DNA of 10,091 nucleotides from Sphingomonadales bacterium (GTDB lineage Bacteria; Pseudomonadota; Alphaproteobacteria; Sphingomonadales; Sphingomonadaceae). Shown piece after piece: positions 1 to 6,657 of this stretch. The notes under the pieces are model-generated. The model worked only from the letters and a program-made list of their open reading frames with translations, was not told the DNA's origin and searched no databases. Each line of letters starts with the position of its first letter. Positions within the stretch are counted from its first letter, which is position 1. The position numbers and the translations under genes were made by a program. The DNA is taken from positions 1 through 10,091 of the forward strand of contig RDXA01000409.1 in the NCBI GenBank assembly GCA_004292705.1, written 5' to 3'.

Positions 1-801
1 TGGGAACGTGTGCCGCTTGCGGTCGGCGAAACGGTCTTCGACGTCCGCGGCGGTCTTTACGGCGTGGTCGGCTTCTTCGGACAGATCCTGATCGGGGTGG
101 CGAGCGTGATCCGCCATCCTACGCGCTTTCCGATCAAGGCGCTGGTGCACCAGATGGAGCTGGTGGGCGTCTCGGCATTGCCGATCATTGGCCTGATGAG
201 CTTCCTGATCGGCATCGTGATCGCACAGCAGGGCTCGGTCCAGCTGGAGCAGTTCGGGGCCGAGGCGCTGACGGTCAATCTGGTCGGACGCATAACCCTG
301 CGCGAGCTGGGCGTGCTGATGACCGCGATCATGGTGGCCGGCCGGTCGGGCAGCGCCTTCGCCGCGCAGATCGGCACAATGAAGCTGACCGAGGAGATCG
401 ACGCGATGCGCACCATCGGCATCTCACCGGTCGAGGTGCTGGTGATCCCGCGCATTCTGGCGGCTACCTTCATGATGGTGCTGCTGGGCTTCTATGCCTC
501 GCTGATGGCGATTATCGGCGGGGCGGTGGTCGGTGAAGTGGCGCTTGGCATTCCCTTCCTGACATTCCTGCTGCGCATTCAGGAGGTGGTGCCCGAACAT
601 GATCTGTGGGTCGGGCTGATCAAGGCCCCGGTGTTCGGGCTGATTGTGGCGCTGTCGGGCTGTTTTCACGGGATGCAGGTGCGCGGTAACGCGGAGGAAG
701 TCGGCCGCCGCACCACCATGGCGGTGGTCTCGGCGATCTTTGCTGTGATCGTGCTTGATGCGTTTTTCGCGGTGTTCTTCACCGAAATCGGGTGGGGATG
801 A
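1..801 (+). CDS. mlaE: MlaE-family ABC transporter permease (5' end outside window)
   Basis: Inner-membrane permease subunit of an MCE-type lipid ABC transporter, expected to dimerise and sit between the MlaF ATPase below and the MlaD ring above. The reading frame is open from base 1 (tgg gaa cgt precede a GTG at 10), so the true start is probably upstream. Many alphaproteobacterial homologues carry an N-terminal STAS-like domain, which would lie outside this window. Visible MlaE hallmarks are the hydrophobic stretch starting ALPIIGLMSFLIGIV, the segment AGRSGSAFAAQIGTMK, and the coupling motif EEIDAMRTIGISPVEVL, followed by several further transmembrane segments and the C-terminal LDAFFAVFF. 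The stop codon at 799-801 overlaps the leader of the next gene, whose GTG start is at 806. The substrate is probably phospholipid by family analogy; the sequence does not prove this. Confidence 0.93.
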   Translation, partial: WERVPLAVGETVFDVRGGLYGVVGFFGQILIGVASVIRHPTRFPIKALVHQMELVGVSALPIIGLMSFLIGIVIAQQGSVQLEQFGAEALTVNLVGRITLRELGVLMTAIMVAGRSGSAFAAQIGTMKLTEEIDAMRTIGISPVEVLVIPRILAATFMMVLLGFYASLMAIIGGAVVGEVALGIPFLTFLLRIQEVVPEHDLWVGLIKAPVFGLIVALSGCFHGMQVRGNAEEVGRRTTMAVVSAIFAVIVLDAFFAVFFTEIGWG

Positions 802-805
802 TGCT

Positions 806-1615
806 GTGCGGGTAAACGACCATCCCGATGATTCCCTCCCCGCCATCGTGGTCGAGGGCCTCGTCAACCGCTTTGGCGATTTTGCCATCCATGATGGATT
901 GGACCTCACCGTGCAGCGCGGCGAGATCCTTGGCGTTGTCGGCGGTTCGGGCACGGGCAAGTCGGTGCTGATGCGCTCGATCATCGGCTTGCAGACGCCC
1001 GCCGAGGGCCGGATCAGTGTGCTCGGCCACAACCTGATCGGCGAGGATGCTGAAAGTGACCTTGCCGTGCGCAGCCGCTGGGGCGTGCTGTTCCAGGGCG
1101 GGGCGCTGTTCTCGACACTTACGGTGGCCGAGAACGTCGAGGTGCCGATCAAGCAGTTCTACCCCGATCTCGATCCGGCGTTCCGGGCCGAGATTGCGCG
1201 TTACAAGGTGATCCTGAGCGGCCTGCCAGAAAACGCGGTGATGAAATATCCGTCCGAATTGTCTGGCGGGATGAAGAAGCGCGCAGGGCTCGCCCGCGCG
1301 CTCGCGCTCGATCCCGACCTGCTGTTCCTTGACGAGCCGACCGCCGGGCTCGACCCGATCGGCGCGGCCAAGTTCGATCGGCTGACCCGGGAATTGAAGG
1401 AGACGCTCGGCCTCACCGTGTTCCTCATCACCCACGATCTCGATACGCTCTACGAAATCTGCGACCGGGTGGCGGTGCTTGCCGACAAGAAGGTGATTGC
1501 GGTCGGCACCATCCCTGAACTGATCGCCACCGGACACCCGTGGATCGAGGAATATTTCAACGGCCCGCGTGGCCGAGCCGCCCACGCCTCGAACGTCAGG
1601 GACGTCCAGGCATGA
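806..1615 (+). CDS. mlaF: MlaF-family ABC transporter ATP-binding protein
   Basis: Cytoplasmic ATPase that should drive the adjacent MlaE-like permease. I chose the GTG at 806 because it gives 269 residues, the usual MlaF length, and has a purine-rich ggtgggga about 7 bases upstream. A TTG further up (755) would add residues read out of the mlaE coding region. Counting from the GTG, Walker A is GGSGTGKS (46-53), the Q-loop lies around LFQGGALF (95-102), the ABC signature is LSGGM (152-156), Walker B is LLFLDE (172-177) and the switch histidine is in ITHD (H210). All catalytic elements are intact. The C-terminus is a short basic/polar tail after EEYFNGP, as in other MlaF-like proteins. The gene starts 4 bases after the mlaE stop, consistent with one operon. 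Confidence 0.95.
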   Translation: MRVNDHPDDSLPAIVVEGLVNRFGDFAIHDGLDLTVQRGEILGVVGGSGTGKSVLMRSIIGLQTPAEGRISVLGHNLIGEDAESDLAVRSRWGVLFQGGALFSTLTVAENVEVPIKQFYPDLDPAFRAEIARYKVILSGLPENAVMKYPSELSGGMKKRAGLARALALDPDLLFLDEPTAGLDPIGAAKFDRLTRELKETLGLTVFLITHDLDTLYEICDRVAVLADKKVIAVGTIPELIATGHPWIEEYFNGPRGRAAHASNVRDVQA

Positions 1616-1665
1616 GCAAGAGAATGTTGGACAAGCCCGTCTGCCGGGCCGCATAGGGAAGGCGC

Positions 1666-2616
1666 ATGGAAACCAGAGCCAATCATCTGTGGGTGGGTGC
1701 GGTGACGCTGGTGCTGCTGGCGGCGCTGGCGGCTTTCATCGTGTGGATCGCCCAGCTCGGACAGGGCGCGCAGGAAGAATATGACATCTTCTACAGCCAG
1801 TCCGTTTCTGGCCTTGCCAATGGCAGTCAGGTGACCTTTGCCGGGGTGCCGGTGGGGCAAGTCACCGAGATCGCGCTTGCCAAGGGCAACCCCGAATTCG
1901 TCCGCGTGCGGATCGAGGTCAAGGATGACGTTCCGATCTTGGTCGGCACCCAGGCGACCATTCAGGCGACCTTTACCGGGGTCTCGACCATCCTGCTTGA
2001 TGGCGCGCGCAAGGATCACCCGCCGATCACCTGCCAGACCACCGCCTGCCCCGAAGGCCGCCCGGTGATCCCCCCGGGGCGCGGCGGATTCGGCGAGATC
2101 GTCGCCAATGCCCCGCTTCTGCTCGAACGGCTGTCGACCCTGACCGAGCAGCTCAACGTCATTCTCGGGCCGGAAAATCAGGAGCAGCTCGCGGGTATCC
2201 TGCGCAACTCCAATCGCCTGACCGGCGGGCTGGCCGACGCGACGCCCGAATTGACGCAGAACCTGAAGGAATTCCGCAACACCATGACGGAATTCAATCA
2301 GACATTGGATGCCGTCGAGCGGCTGGCACTGACAACTGACGGGCTGATAAACAAGGAAGGCGAGCCGTTGACGCGCGAACTGCGGGCAACGCTCAAGTCG
2401 GCCAACTCTGCGCTCGCCTCGCTGGCGGCGACGCTCGAGGATACCCGCCCCGCTGCGCGCCAGCTGCGCAGCAGCACTCTGCCCAATGCCGAAGCGACAC
2501 TTGAGGATTTGCGCGCCACCAGCCGGGCGCTGCGCTCGATCACCGAAAAGCTTGAAAGCGAGGGTGCGGGCGCGCTGGTGGGCGGCAAGTCGCTGCCTGA
2601 CTACAAGCCTGAGTAA
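1666..2616 (+). CDS. mlaD: MlaD-family MCE-domain protein (long C-terminal form)
   Basis: Periplasmic substrate-binding/channel subunit of the MCE transporter, anchored in the inner membrane. The 316-residue protein has a short cytoplasmic N-terminus, one transmembrane helix (about 9-29), and an MCE domain (about 38-116) with the typical stretches GSQVTFAGVPVGQV and FTGVSTILLDG. A roughly 180-residue, mainly helical, low-hydrophobic C-terminal region follows, much longer than in the 183-residue E. coli MlaD. Long C-terminal helices in other MCE proteins form tubes or needles, so this region may extend the channel towards the outer membrane (inference). Two cysteines (C123, C128) lie just after the MCE domain and could form a disulfide in the periplasm. 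A strong GGAAGG sits immediately before the ATG. The 50-base gap after mlaF contains a 14-codon reading frame. Confidence 0.92.
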   Translation: METRANHLWVGAVTLVLLAALAAFIVWIAQLGQGAQEEYDIFYSQSVSGLANGSQVTFAGVPVGQVTEIALAKGNPEFVRVRIEVKDDVPILVGTQATIQATFTGVSTILLDGARKDHPPITCQTTACPEGRPVIPPGRGGFGEIVANAPLLLERLSTLTEQLNVILGPENQEQLAGILRNSNRLTGGLADATPELTQNLKEFRNTMTEFNQTLDAVERLALTTDGLINKEGEPLTRELRATLKSANSALASLAATLEDTRPAARQLRSSTLPNAEATLEDLRATSRALRSITEKLESEGAGALVGGKSLPDYKPE

Positions 2617-2629
2617 AAGGACCGATTGC

Positions 2630-3223
2630 ATGAACCTCAGCCTCCGGCCCGTTCTCGTCGCCCCGATGTTGCTGGCGATTGCGGGCTGCATCAGCCTCGG
2701 TGGAGAACCGCCTGCCAGCCTGCTTACGCTGAGTCCTGAAGCGCGCGCGCCGGCCGGGCCGGGTGTGGGCGGGGGCGAACAGCCCGTGATTGCCGTGCTC
2801 GGCTTCGACACCCCGGCAAAGCTTGATGTGCTGCGCGTGCCAGTGGCGGTGAGCGATACCGAGCTGGCCTATCTGCAGGAGGCCTTCTGGGTCGAAAAGC
2901 CTGCGCGCCTGTTCCGGCGGCTGGTAGGCGAAACGATCCGCGCGCGCGGGCAGGCGATGGTGGTCGATGGCGACGACACCGCAACGCTCGCCACGATGCG
3001 TCTGCGCGGGACGTTGATCGACATGGGCTACGATGCGCAAGGCGGGGCCGCCGTGGTGCGTTTTGATGCAGTGAAAGTCGACAAGGACGGCAAGGTCATG
3101 ACTCGCCGGTTCGAGGCGCGCGAAACCGGCATCCCGGCCGAGGCCCGTGCGGTCGGCGCAGCGCTCAATACGGCTGCGAACCGGGTGGCAGCGGACGTCG
3201 CTGATTGGGTGGCGGGGGGGTAA
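2630..3223 (+). CDS. ABC-type transport auxiliary lipoprotein (PF03886-like)
   Basis: A predicted lipoprotein of 197 residues, probably the outer-membrane-side partner of the MlaEFD-like complex, analogous to PqiC. The ATG at 2630 follows an AAAGGA eight bases upstream that overlaps the mlaD stop. It yields a proper lipoprotein signal peptide: basic N-region, hydrophobic core and lipobox LAIAGC with the lipidated cysteine at residue 20. The motif AYLQEAFWVEKPARLFRRLV (about residues 83-102) is typical of the alphaproteobacterial auxiliary lipoprotein family as I recall it. A longer in-frame version starting at 2486 would run through mlaD and lose the signal peptide. The gene ends in a run of seven G just before TAA, a possible sequencing or slippage spot but with no visible damage. 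It is the last gene of the operon. Confidence 0.88.
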   Translation: MNLSLRPVLVAPMLLAIAGCISLGGEPPASLLTLSPEARAPAGPGVGGGEQPVIAVLGFDTPAKLDVLRVPVAVSDTELAYLQEAFWVEKPARLFRRLVGETIRARGQAMVVDGDDTATLATMRLRGTLIDMGYDAQGGAAVVRFDAVKVDKDGKVMTRRFEARETGIPAEARAVGAALNTAANRVAADVADWVAGG

Positions 3224-3236
3224 GCTTCCCCTCCGC

Positions 3237-3255
3237 CTCGCTCAGTACGAGCGGG
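3237..3255. terminator. Weak hairpin between convergent operons
   Basis: A 7-bp stem (3237-3243 with 3249-3255, one G-T pair) with a 5-base loop lies in the 36-bp gap between the converging lipoprotein and ATP12 genes. It could act as a bidirectional terminator, but there is no T-run on either side, so the assignment is tentative. Confidence 0.3.
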
Positions 3256-3259
3256 TGCT

Positions 3260-3964
3260 CTAACCCCGCGCCAATCGCGCGAAGGCGCAAGCGCGCAGGA
3301 AATCCGCTTCACGGCGGACGCGGCGCTCCTCGGCTTCGGCGTCGCGGCCCCACAAATCGGCCTGCCATTCTTCCTCAAGACACACCGCTTGCCACAGGGC
3401 GCGCGGTTCGTCTTCGTGGGCCGCATCGAGCGCCGCCAGCGCAGTCACCAGCGAGGCTGCGAGCGTTGTCTTTGCTTCCACGCCTGCCAGCACGAAGGGG
3501 TCGAGCCCGGTCAGCCGCGCCTCCAGCATTGCCAGAGATTCGGACGGCTGGGGACGGTGGAGCACGCCGCTGACCCGCACCAGCACGATGCCGTGCGCAG
3601 CCTCAAAGGCGGACAGGAGCGGCTCCCACACCGCCTGCTGGTGTGCGTGGAGTGGCTCGTCCGGATCGGCGCGGTAACACAGGGTATCGGTCTCGGCATA
3701 GGCGACAAGGCTGCGCGCCACGCCATGCGGGTCGGGAGTGACCATGTCGATCGCATAGTCGGCCATGTCGCGCAGGGGCAGGGTTTTGGGGTCGATCCGA
3801 TCGCCCTGTTGTCGCCACTCGGCCGCCAAGGCTTCGGCCAGTGCCCGCGTCGGGACTATCTGGGCCTCGCCGCCCACGGTCTTTACCCCGCGACCGTCGA
3901 GCAATATCTGCCAGCCGCCCGGGTGCTCTCCGAGCGTAACATCCTGATAGAACCGGCGGATCAT
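3260..3964 (-). CDS. ATP12-family F1-ATPase assembly chaperone
   Basis: A chaperone of the ATP12 family (PF07542), 234 residues, which in mitochondria binds the free F1 alpha subunit during ATP synthase assembly; alphaproteobacterial members are presumed to do the same in the cytoplasm. Family features seen are the N-terminal RRFYQDV (3-9), the LLDGRGVKT motif (21-29), LPLRDMADYAID (62-73), ETDTLCYRA (91-99) and the C-terminal acidic EEEWQADLWG (197-206), which matches the conserved glutamate-containing region of ATP12. No signal peptide is seen. The start overlaps the preceding 79-residue membrane-protein gene by four bases (ATGA), and this is the last gene of a six-gene operon. The alpha-subunit gene itself is not in the window. 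Confidence 0.92.
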   Translation of the reverse strand: MIRRFYQDVTLGEHPGGWQILLDGRGVKTVGGEAQIVPTRALAEALAAEWRQQGDRIDPKTLPLRDMADYAIDMVTPDPHGVARSLVAYAETDTLCYRADPDEPLHAHQQAVWEPLLSAFEAAHGIVLVRVSGVLHRPQPSESLAMLEARLTGLDPFVLAGVEAKTTLAASLVTALAALDAAHEDEPRALWQAVCLEEEWQADLWGRDAEAEERRVRREADFLRACAFARLARG

Positions 3965-4200
3965 TTGGGCGTCCTGTCTCCCGCGTTCCAGCGGCGCGCG
4001 ATGAAGCGCGGGAGGAAGAAGATCTCGAAGAAGCCCGCCACCGCGATGATCGCGCCCACCGCGTAAGGCAGATCGATCACCCCGCGCACAATGGCAAAGC
4101 CCAGCATCACCATCGCGACCCCGCCGAAGCGCGCCACGTTGATGATGATGAAACCGTTACGCGCGCGCGCCTCGTCCAGCTCGCGTTGGGATCGGGTCAT
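3961..4200 (-). CDS. Small two-helix membrane protein, function unknown
   Basis: I do not recognise a named family for this 79-residue protein. It has a charged, cytoplasmic-looking N-terminus (MTRSQRELDEARARNG), a first hydrophobic helix at about 17-40, a second at about 45-65 rich in Gly/Ala/Phe, and a basic C-terminus (RFIARRWNAGDRTPK). By the positive-inside rule both ends should face the cytoplasm. It is a real gene rather than an overlap artefact: it fills the space between two solid genes exactly, with ATGA overlaps at both ends (start over the HAD gene stop, stop over the ATP12 start). Coupling to the ATP12 chaperone suggests, but does not show, a role around ATP synthase assembly or the membrane. 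Codon composition resembles its neighbours. Confidence 0.8.
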   Translation of the reverse strand: MTRSQRELDEARARNGFIIINVARFGGVAMVMLGFAIVRGVIDLPYAVGAIIAVAGFFEIFFLPRFIARRWNAGDRTPK

Positions 4201-4856
4201 GGCAGCGTCTCCTCGAGCGCGGCGGCGAGCGCGGCGGCTGTTTCGACCACCTGTGCAGCGCCGCTTGCCAGCAATTCGCCTGCGCCGTGATAGCCCCAGC
4301 CGACGCCGATGGCACTCACTCCGATGCTGCGAGCCATCAGCATATCGAAGCTGGTGTCGCCGATCATCACCGCTTCAGTGCGTTTGGCACCCGCCTCGAA
4401 CAGTGCCGCTTCGAGCATTGCCGGATGTGGCTTGGAAGGGTGGCGGTCGGCGGTCTGGAGCGAGACGAACAGATCGGCGATGCCGTGAGTGGCGAGGCAG
4501 GCAGAAAGCCCGCGGTCGGATTTGCCCGTGGCCACGGCAAGGTGCCATCCGGCACCGTGCAGACCGATCAAGAGTTCGGCGATCCCGTCATAGAGCGGCT
4601 CGTCGAGCAAGCCTTCCTCTCGCCGGGCGCGGAAGCTGGAGCGGTAGAATTCGGTGACGGCGCGGTTCTGATCTTCGCTAAGCTGCGGCGCAAGGGTGCG
4701 CACGGCGGCGGGCAAGCTGAGCCCGACAATCCGGCGCACAGCGTGATTTTCGGGCGCGTCGAGACCGGCGCGGGTGAAGGCGCGCTCCATTGCCCAGCAC
4801 ACGTCTGCCTGCCCGTCGACGAGCGTGCCGTCGCAATCGAACACCGCAAGCCTCAT
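4197..4856 (-). CDS. HAD-superfamily hydrolase, phosphoglycolate-phosphatase-like
   Basis: A 219-residue cytosolic phosphatase of HAD subfamily IA. Motif I is FDCDGTLVD with nucleophile D7 and acid/base D9, motif II is ATGKS (109-113), the motif III lysine is in SKPHP (K142), and motif IV is GDTSFDM with D167 and D171. The helical cap domain lies between about residues 15 and 85. This layout fits Gph/PGP-type phosphatases that dephosphorylate small sugar phosphates, but the substrate cannot be read from the sequence. I placed the start at 4856 because MRLAVFDCDGT is the normal N-terminus and its ATG overlaps the stop of the preceding PaiB-like gene (ATGA). A longer in-frame version would run backwards through that gene. 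The downstream gene also overlaps by four bases. Confidence 0.9.
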   Translation of the reverse strand: MRLAVFDCDGTLVDGQADVCWAMERAFTRAGLDAPENHAVRRIVGLSLPAAVRTLAPQLSEDQNRAVTEFYRSSFRARREEGLLDEPLYDGIAELLIGLHGAGWHLAVATGKSDRGLSACLATHGIADLFVSLQTADRHPSKPHPAMLEAALFEAGAKRTEAVMIGDTSFDMLMARSIGVSAIGVGWGYHGAGELLASGAAQVVETAAALAAALEETLP

Positions 4857-5452
4857 GCGGCCAGTGTCCGGATCAGGTGGGCGAGTGCGGCGTGACCGGC
4901 GGTCTCCAGCCCTGTGGCGATCGCCGCACGTTCTTCTGCGGACTTGTTCTGCGAGAGCTTGAGCGTCGGGCGCCACGCCAGCACTTCGAGCTCGAAGCCG
5001 ATGATGCCGCGAAACAGGCCTGACCAGACCTTTTCCGAAGACTCCTCCGCCCGCCAGGGGGCGCCGTCGAGCCGCTCTTCATGCTGGAGAATCGCGGCGT
5101 GAAGGAAGGCTTCCAGCCCCTCATCGTCCATGCGCCGCACCCGGCCTTCCAGTTCCAGTGCAATGTAATCCCACGTCGGCACCGTATCGCGGTTGGCATA
5201 CCAGCGGGGGGACACATAGGCATCCGGCCCGTTGACGGCGATCAGTCCGGTATTGCCGTCAAGGTGCCGGGCAAGGGCATTGCCGCGTGCCAGGTGGAAT
5301 TGCACCGCGCCATCGCCGGTCGAGATCAAGGGTGTATGCGCCACGCGCGGCCCGTCCGGGGTGGCAGCAAACACCATGCCGAAGCCGATCTCGGCGATCA
5401 GACTTTCGCACAGGGCGCGGTCATCGGTGCGGTAGAGCGGGTTGGGATGCAT
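4853..5452 (-). CDS. PaiB-family FMN-binding protein
   Basis: A 199-residue member of the PaiB/FMN-binding negative regulator family, with a split-barrel flavin-binding fold. Recognisable family segments are HLARGN (53-58), DAYVSPRWY (77-85), VPTWDY (91-96) and the C-terminal KLSQNK (165-170). The family is named after Bacillus subtilis PaiB, reported to lower sporulation and protease gene expression, but there is no visible DNA-binding helix-turn-helix here. A flavin- or heme-dependent enzyme is an equally open possibility. As I recall it the family consensus reads VPTWNY with a following His, so Asp95 and the following ELEG look divergent. Its ATG shares one base with the stop of the upstream pseudouridine synthase (TGATG), and its own stop overlaps the HAD start. 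Confidence 0.85.
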   Translation of the reverse strand: MHPNPLYRTDDRALCESLIAEIGFGMVFAATPDGPRVAHTPLISTGDGAVQFHLARGNALARHLDGNTGLIAVNGPDAYVSPRWYANRDTVPTWDYIALELEGRVRRMDDEGLEAFLHAAILQHEERLDGAPWRAEESSEKVWSGLFRGIIGFELEVLAWRPTLKLSQNKSAEERAAIATGLETAGHAALAHLIRTLAA

Positions 5453-6657
5453 CAGCGGCCCCGGCTCTTGGTCGGCCCCTTGGGCTTGCCGGGTGGCTTG
5501 GACTTGGGCTTGGCTTTCGCCTTGGGTTTGGTCGCAGCCGCCGCCCCGCGGGCCCGGCGCGGAGCGCGGGTTTCCTTGCGCGCCTGTTTGAAGTGGCGGC
5601 GGGCGGCCTGCTTCTTTTCCTCTCCGGTCTTCTCGGGCGTTTCCTCACGCAGGGGAGCCGCATCGGAGAGGCTCTCGTCAAAACCGAGCACCTCCATGCT
5701 CATCGCGAAATGCGGGGGCAGGTCGGCGGTGACGTCAAGCTTGCCGCCAGATCCTTCGCCCACCTTGGGTTCCGAGATGATCAGGCGGCGGGCGTGCAGG
5801 TGCATCTTGCGGCTGACCGCGCCGGTGAGGAAAGCGTCCGGCCCGCCATATTTGCCGTCGCCCACAATCGGGTGGCCGATTGCTGCCATGTGGACGCGCA
5901 ACTGATGGGTGCGCCCGGTGAGCGGTTCCAGCTCGACCCACGCAGCGCGCTGGCCCGCGCGGTCGACCACGCGGTAGCGGGTCTTGGCCGCTGCGCCGTT
6001 TTCCTCGTCGATATGCATCTTCTCGCCGCCGGTGCCCGGCTGCTTGGCAAGCGGGGCGTCGATCACCCCTTCGGCAAGGTCAGGCACCCCAACCACCAGC
6101 GCCCAATAGACCTTGCGAGCCGAACGGCTGGCGAAGCGTTTGGAGAAACTCGCCGCGCTGCCCGGAGTGCGGGCGATCAGGAGGACGCCCGAGGTGTCCT
6201 TGTCGAGCCGGTGGACGAGCCGCGGGCGCGGTGTGCGTTCATCGGTCACGAAAGCATCGAGCAGGCCATCGACATGTTTTGTCGTCTTGCTTCCGCCCTG
6301 GGTGGCAAGGCCCGGCGGCTTGTTGAGCACGATCGCGGACGGTGTTTCGCGGATCACCATGCCCCTGGCTTCGGCGATCTGTTCGGGGCTGAGCGTGCGC
6401 ACGCGGGGGGCGGATTTCTTTGTGGCAGGCGCATCTTCGCCGCCCGGAGGGACGCGCAGCACTTGCCCTGTGGCAAGGCGATCCTCGGGCTTGGCACGCT
6501 TGCCATCGACCCGGATCTGGCCAGTGCGCGCCCAGCGCGACACCGTGGCGAAGCCGATCTGCGGCAGATTGCGCTTGAACCAGCGGTCGAGCCGGATGCC
6601 GTCATCATCCTCGCCGACGGTAAACTGGCGCACATTGTCTGTCGGTTGCTCGATCAT
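5452..6657 (-). CDS. RluA-family 23S rRNA pseudouridine synthase with basic C-terminal tail
   Basis: Converts uridine to pseudouridine in RNA, most likely 23S rRNA as for RluC/RluD. The 401-residue protein has an N-terminal S4 RNA-binding domain (about 20-70, with IRLDRWFKRN and SRWARTGQIRVDGKR). The catalytic domain contains HRLDKDTSG (149-157, catalytic D152), a KVYWALV strand, and GRTHQLRVHMAAIGHPIVGD (248-267). The ATG at 6657 was chosen because it overlaps the crcB stop (ATGA) and places the S4 domain right at the N-terminus; an upstream in-frame extension would lie inside crcB. The last 55 or so residues form a Lys/Pro/Arg/Ala-rich disordered tail beyond the normal end of the family. 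Whether it is RluC- or RluD-like cannot be settled from sequence inspection. Confidence 0.93.
   Translation of the reverse strand: MIEQPTDNVRQFTVGEDDDGIRLDRWFKRNLPQIGFATVSRWARTGQIRVDGKRAKPEDRLATGQVLRVPPGGEDAPATKKSAPRVRTLSPEQIAEARGMVIRETPSAIVLNKPPGLATQGGSKTTKHVDGLLDAFVTDERTPRPRLVHRLDKDTSGVLLIARTPGSAASFSKRFASRSARKVYWALVVGVPDLAEGVIDAPLAKQPGTGGEKMHIDEENGAAAKTRYRVVDRAGQRAAWVELEPLTGRTHQLRVHMAAIGHPIVGDGKYGGPDAFLTGAVSRKMHLHARRLIISEPKVGEGSGGKLDVTADLPPHFAMSMEVLGFDESLSDAAPLREETPEKTGEEKKQAARRHFKQARKETRAPRRARGAAAATKPKAKAKPKSKPPGKPKGPTKSRGR

Noticed and set aside
1450..2811. A 453-codon minus-strand reading frame antisense to mlaF, mlaD and the lipoprotein
   Set aside because: It runs opposite to three well-supported genes and shows no recognisable motif.
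3214..3220. Run of seven G near the end of the lipoprotein gene as a phase-variation site
   Set aside because: It lies in the last two sense codons, so slippage would change only the extreme C-terminus; a regulatory role is unlikely.
4857..4976. Longer N-terminus for the HAD hydrolase
   Set aside because: The extra 40 residues lie wholly inside the PaiB-like gene and are Arg-rich with no match to the family; the ATGA-overlapping ATG gives the usual N-terminus.
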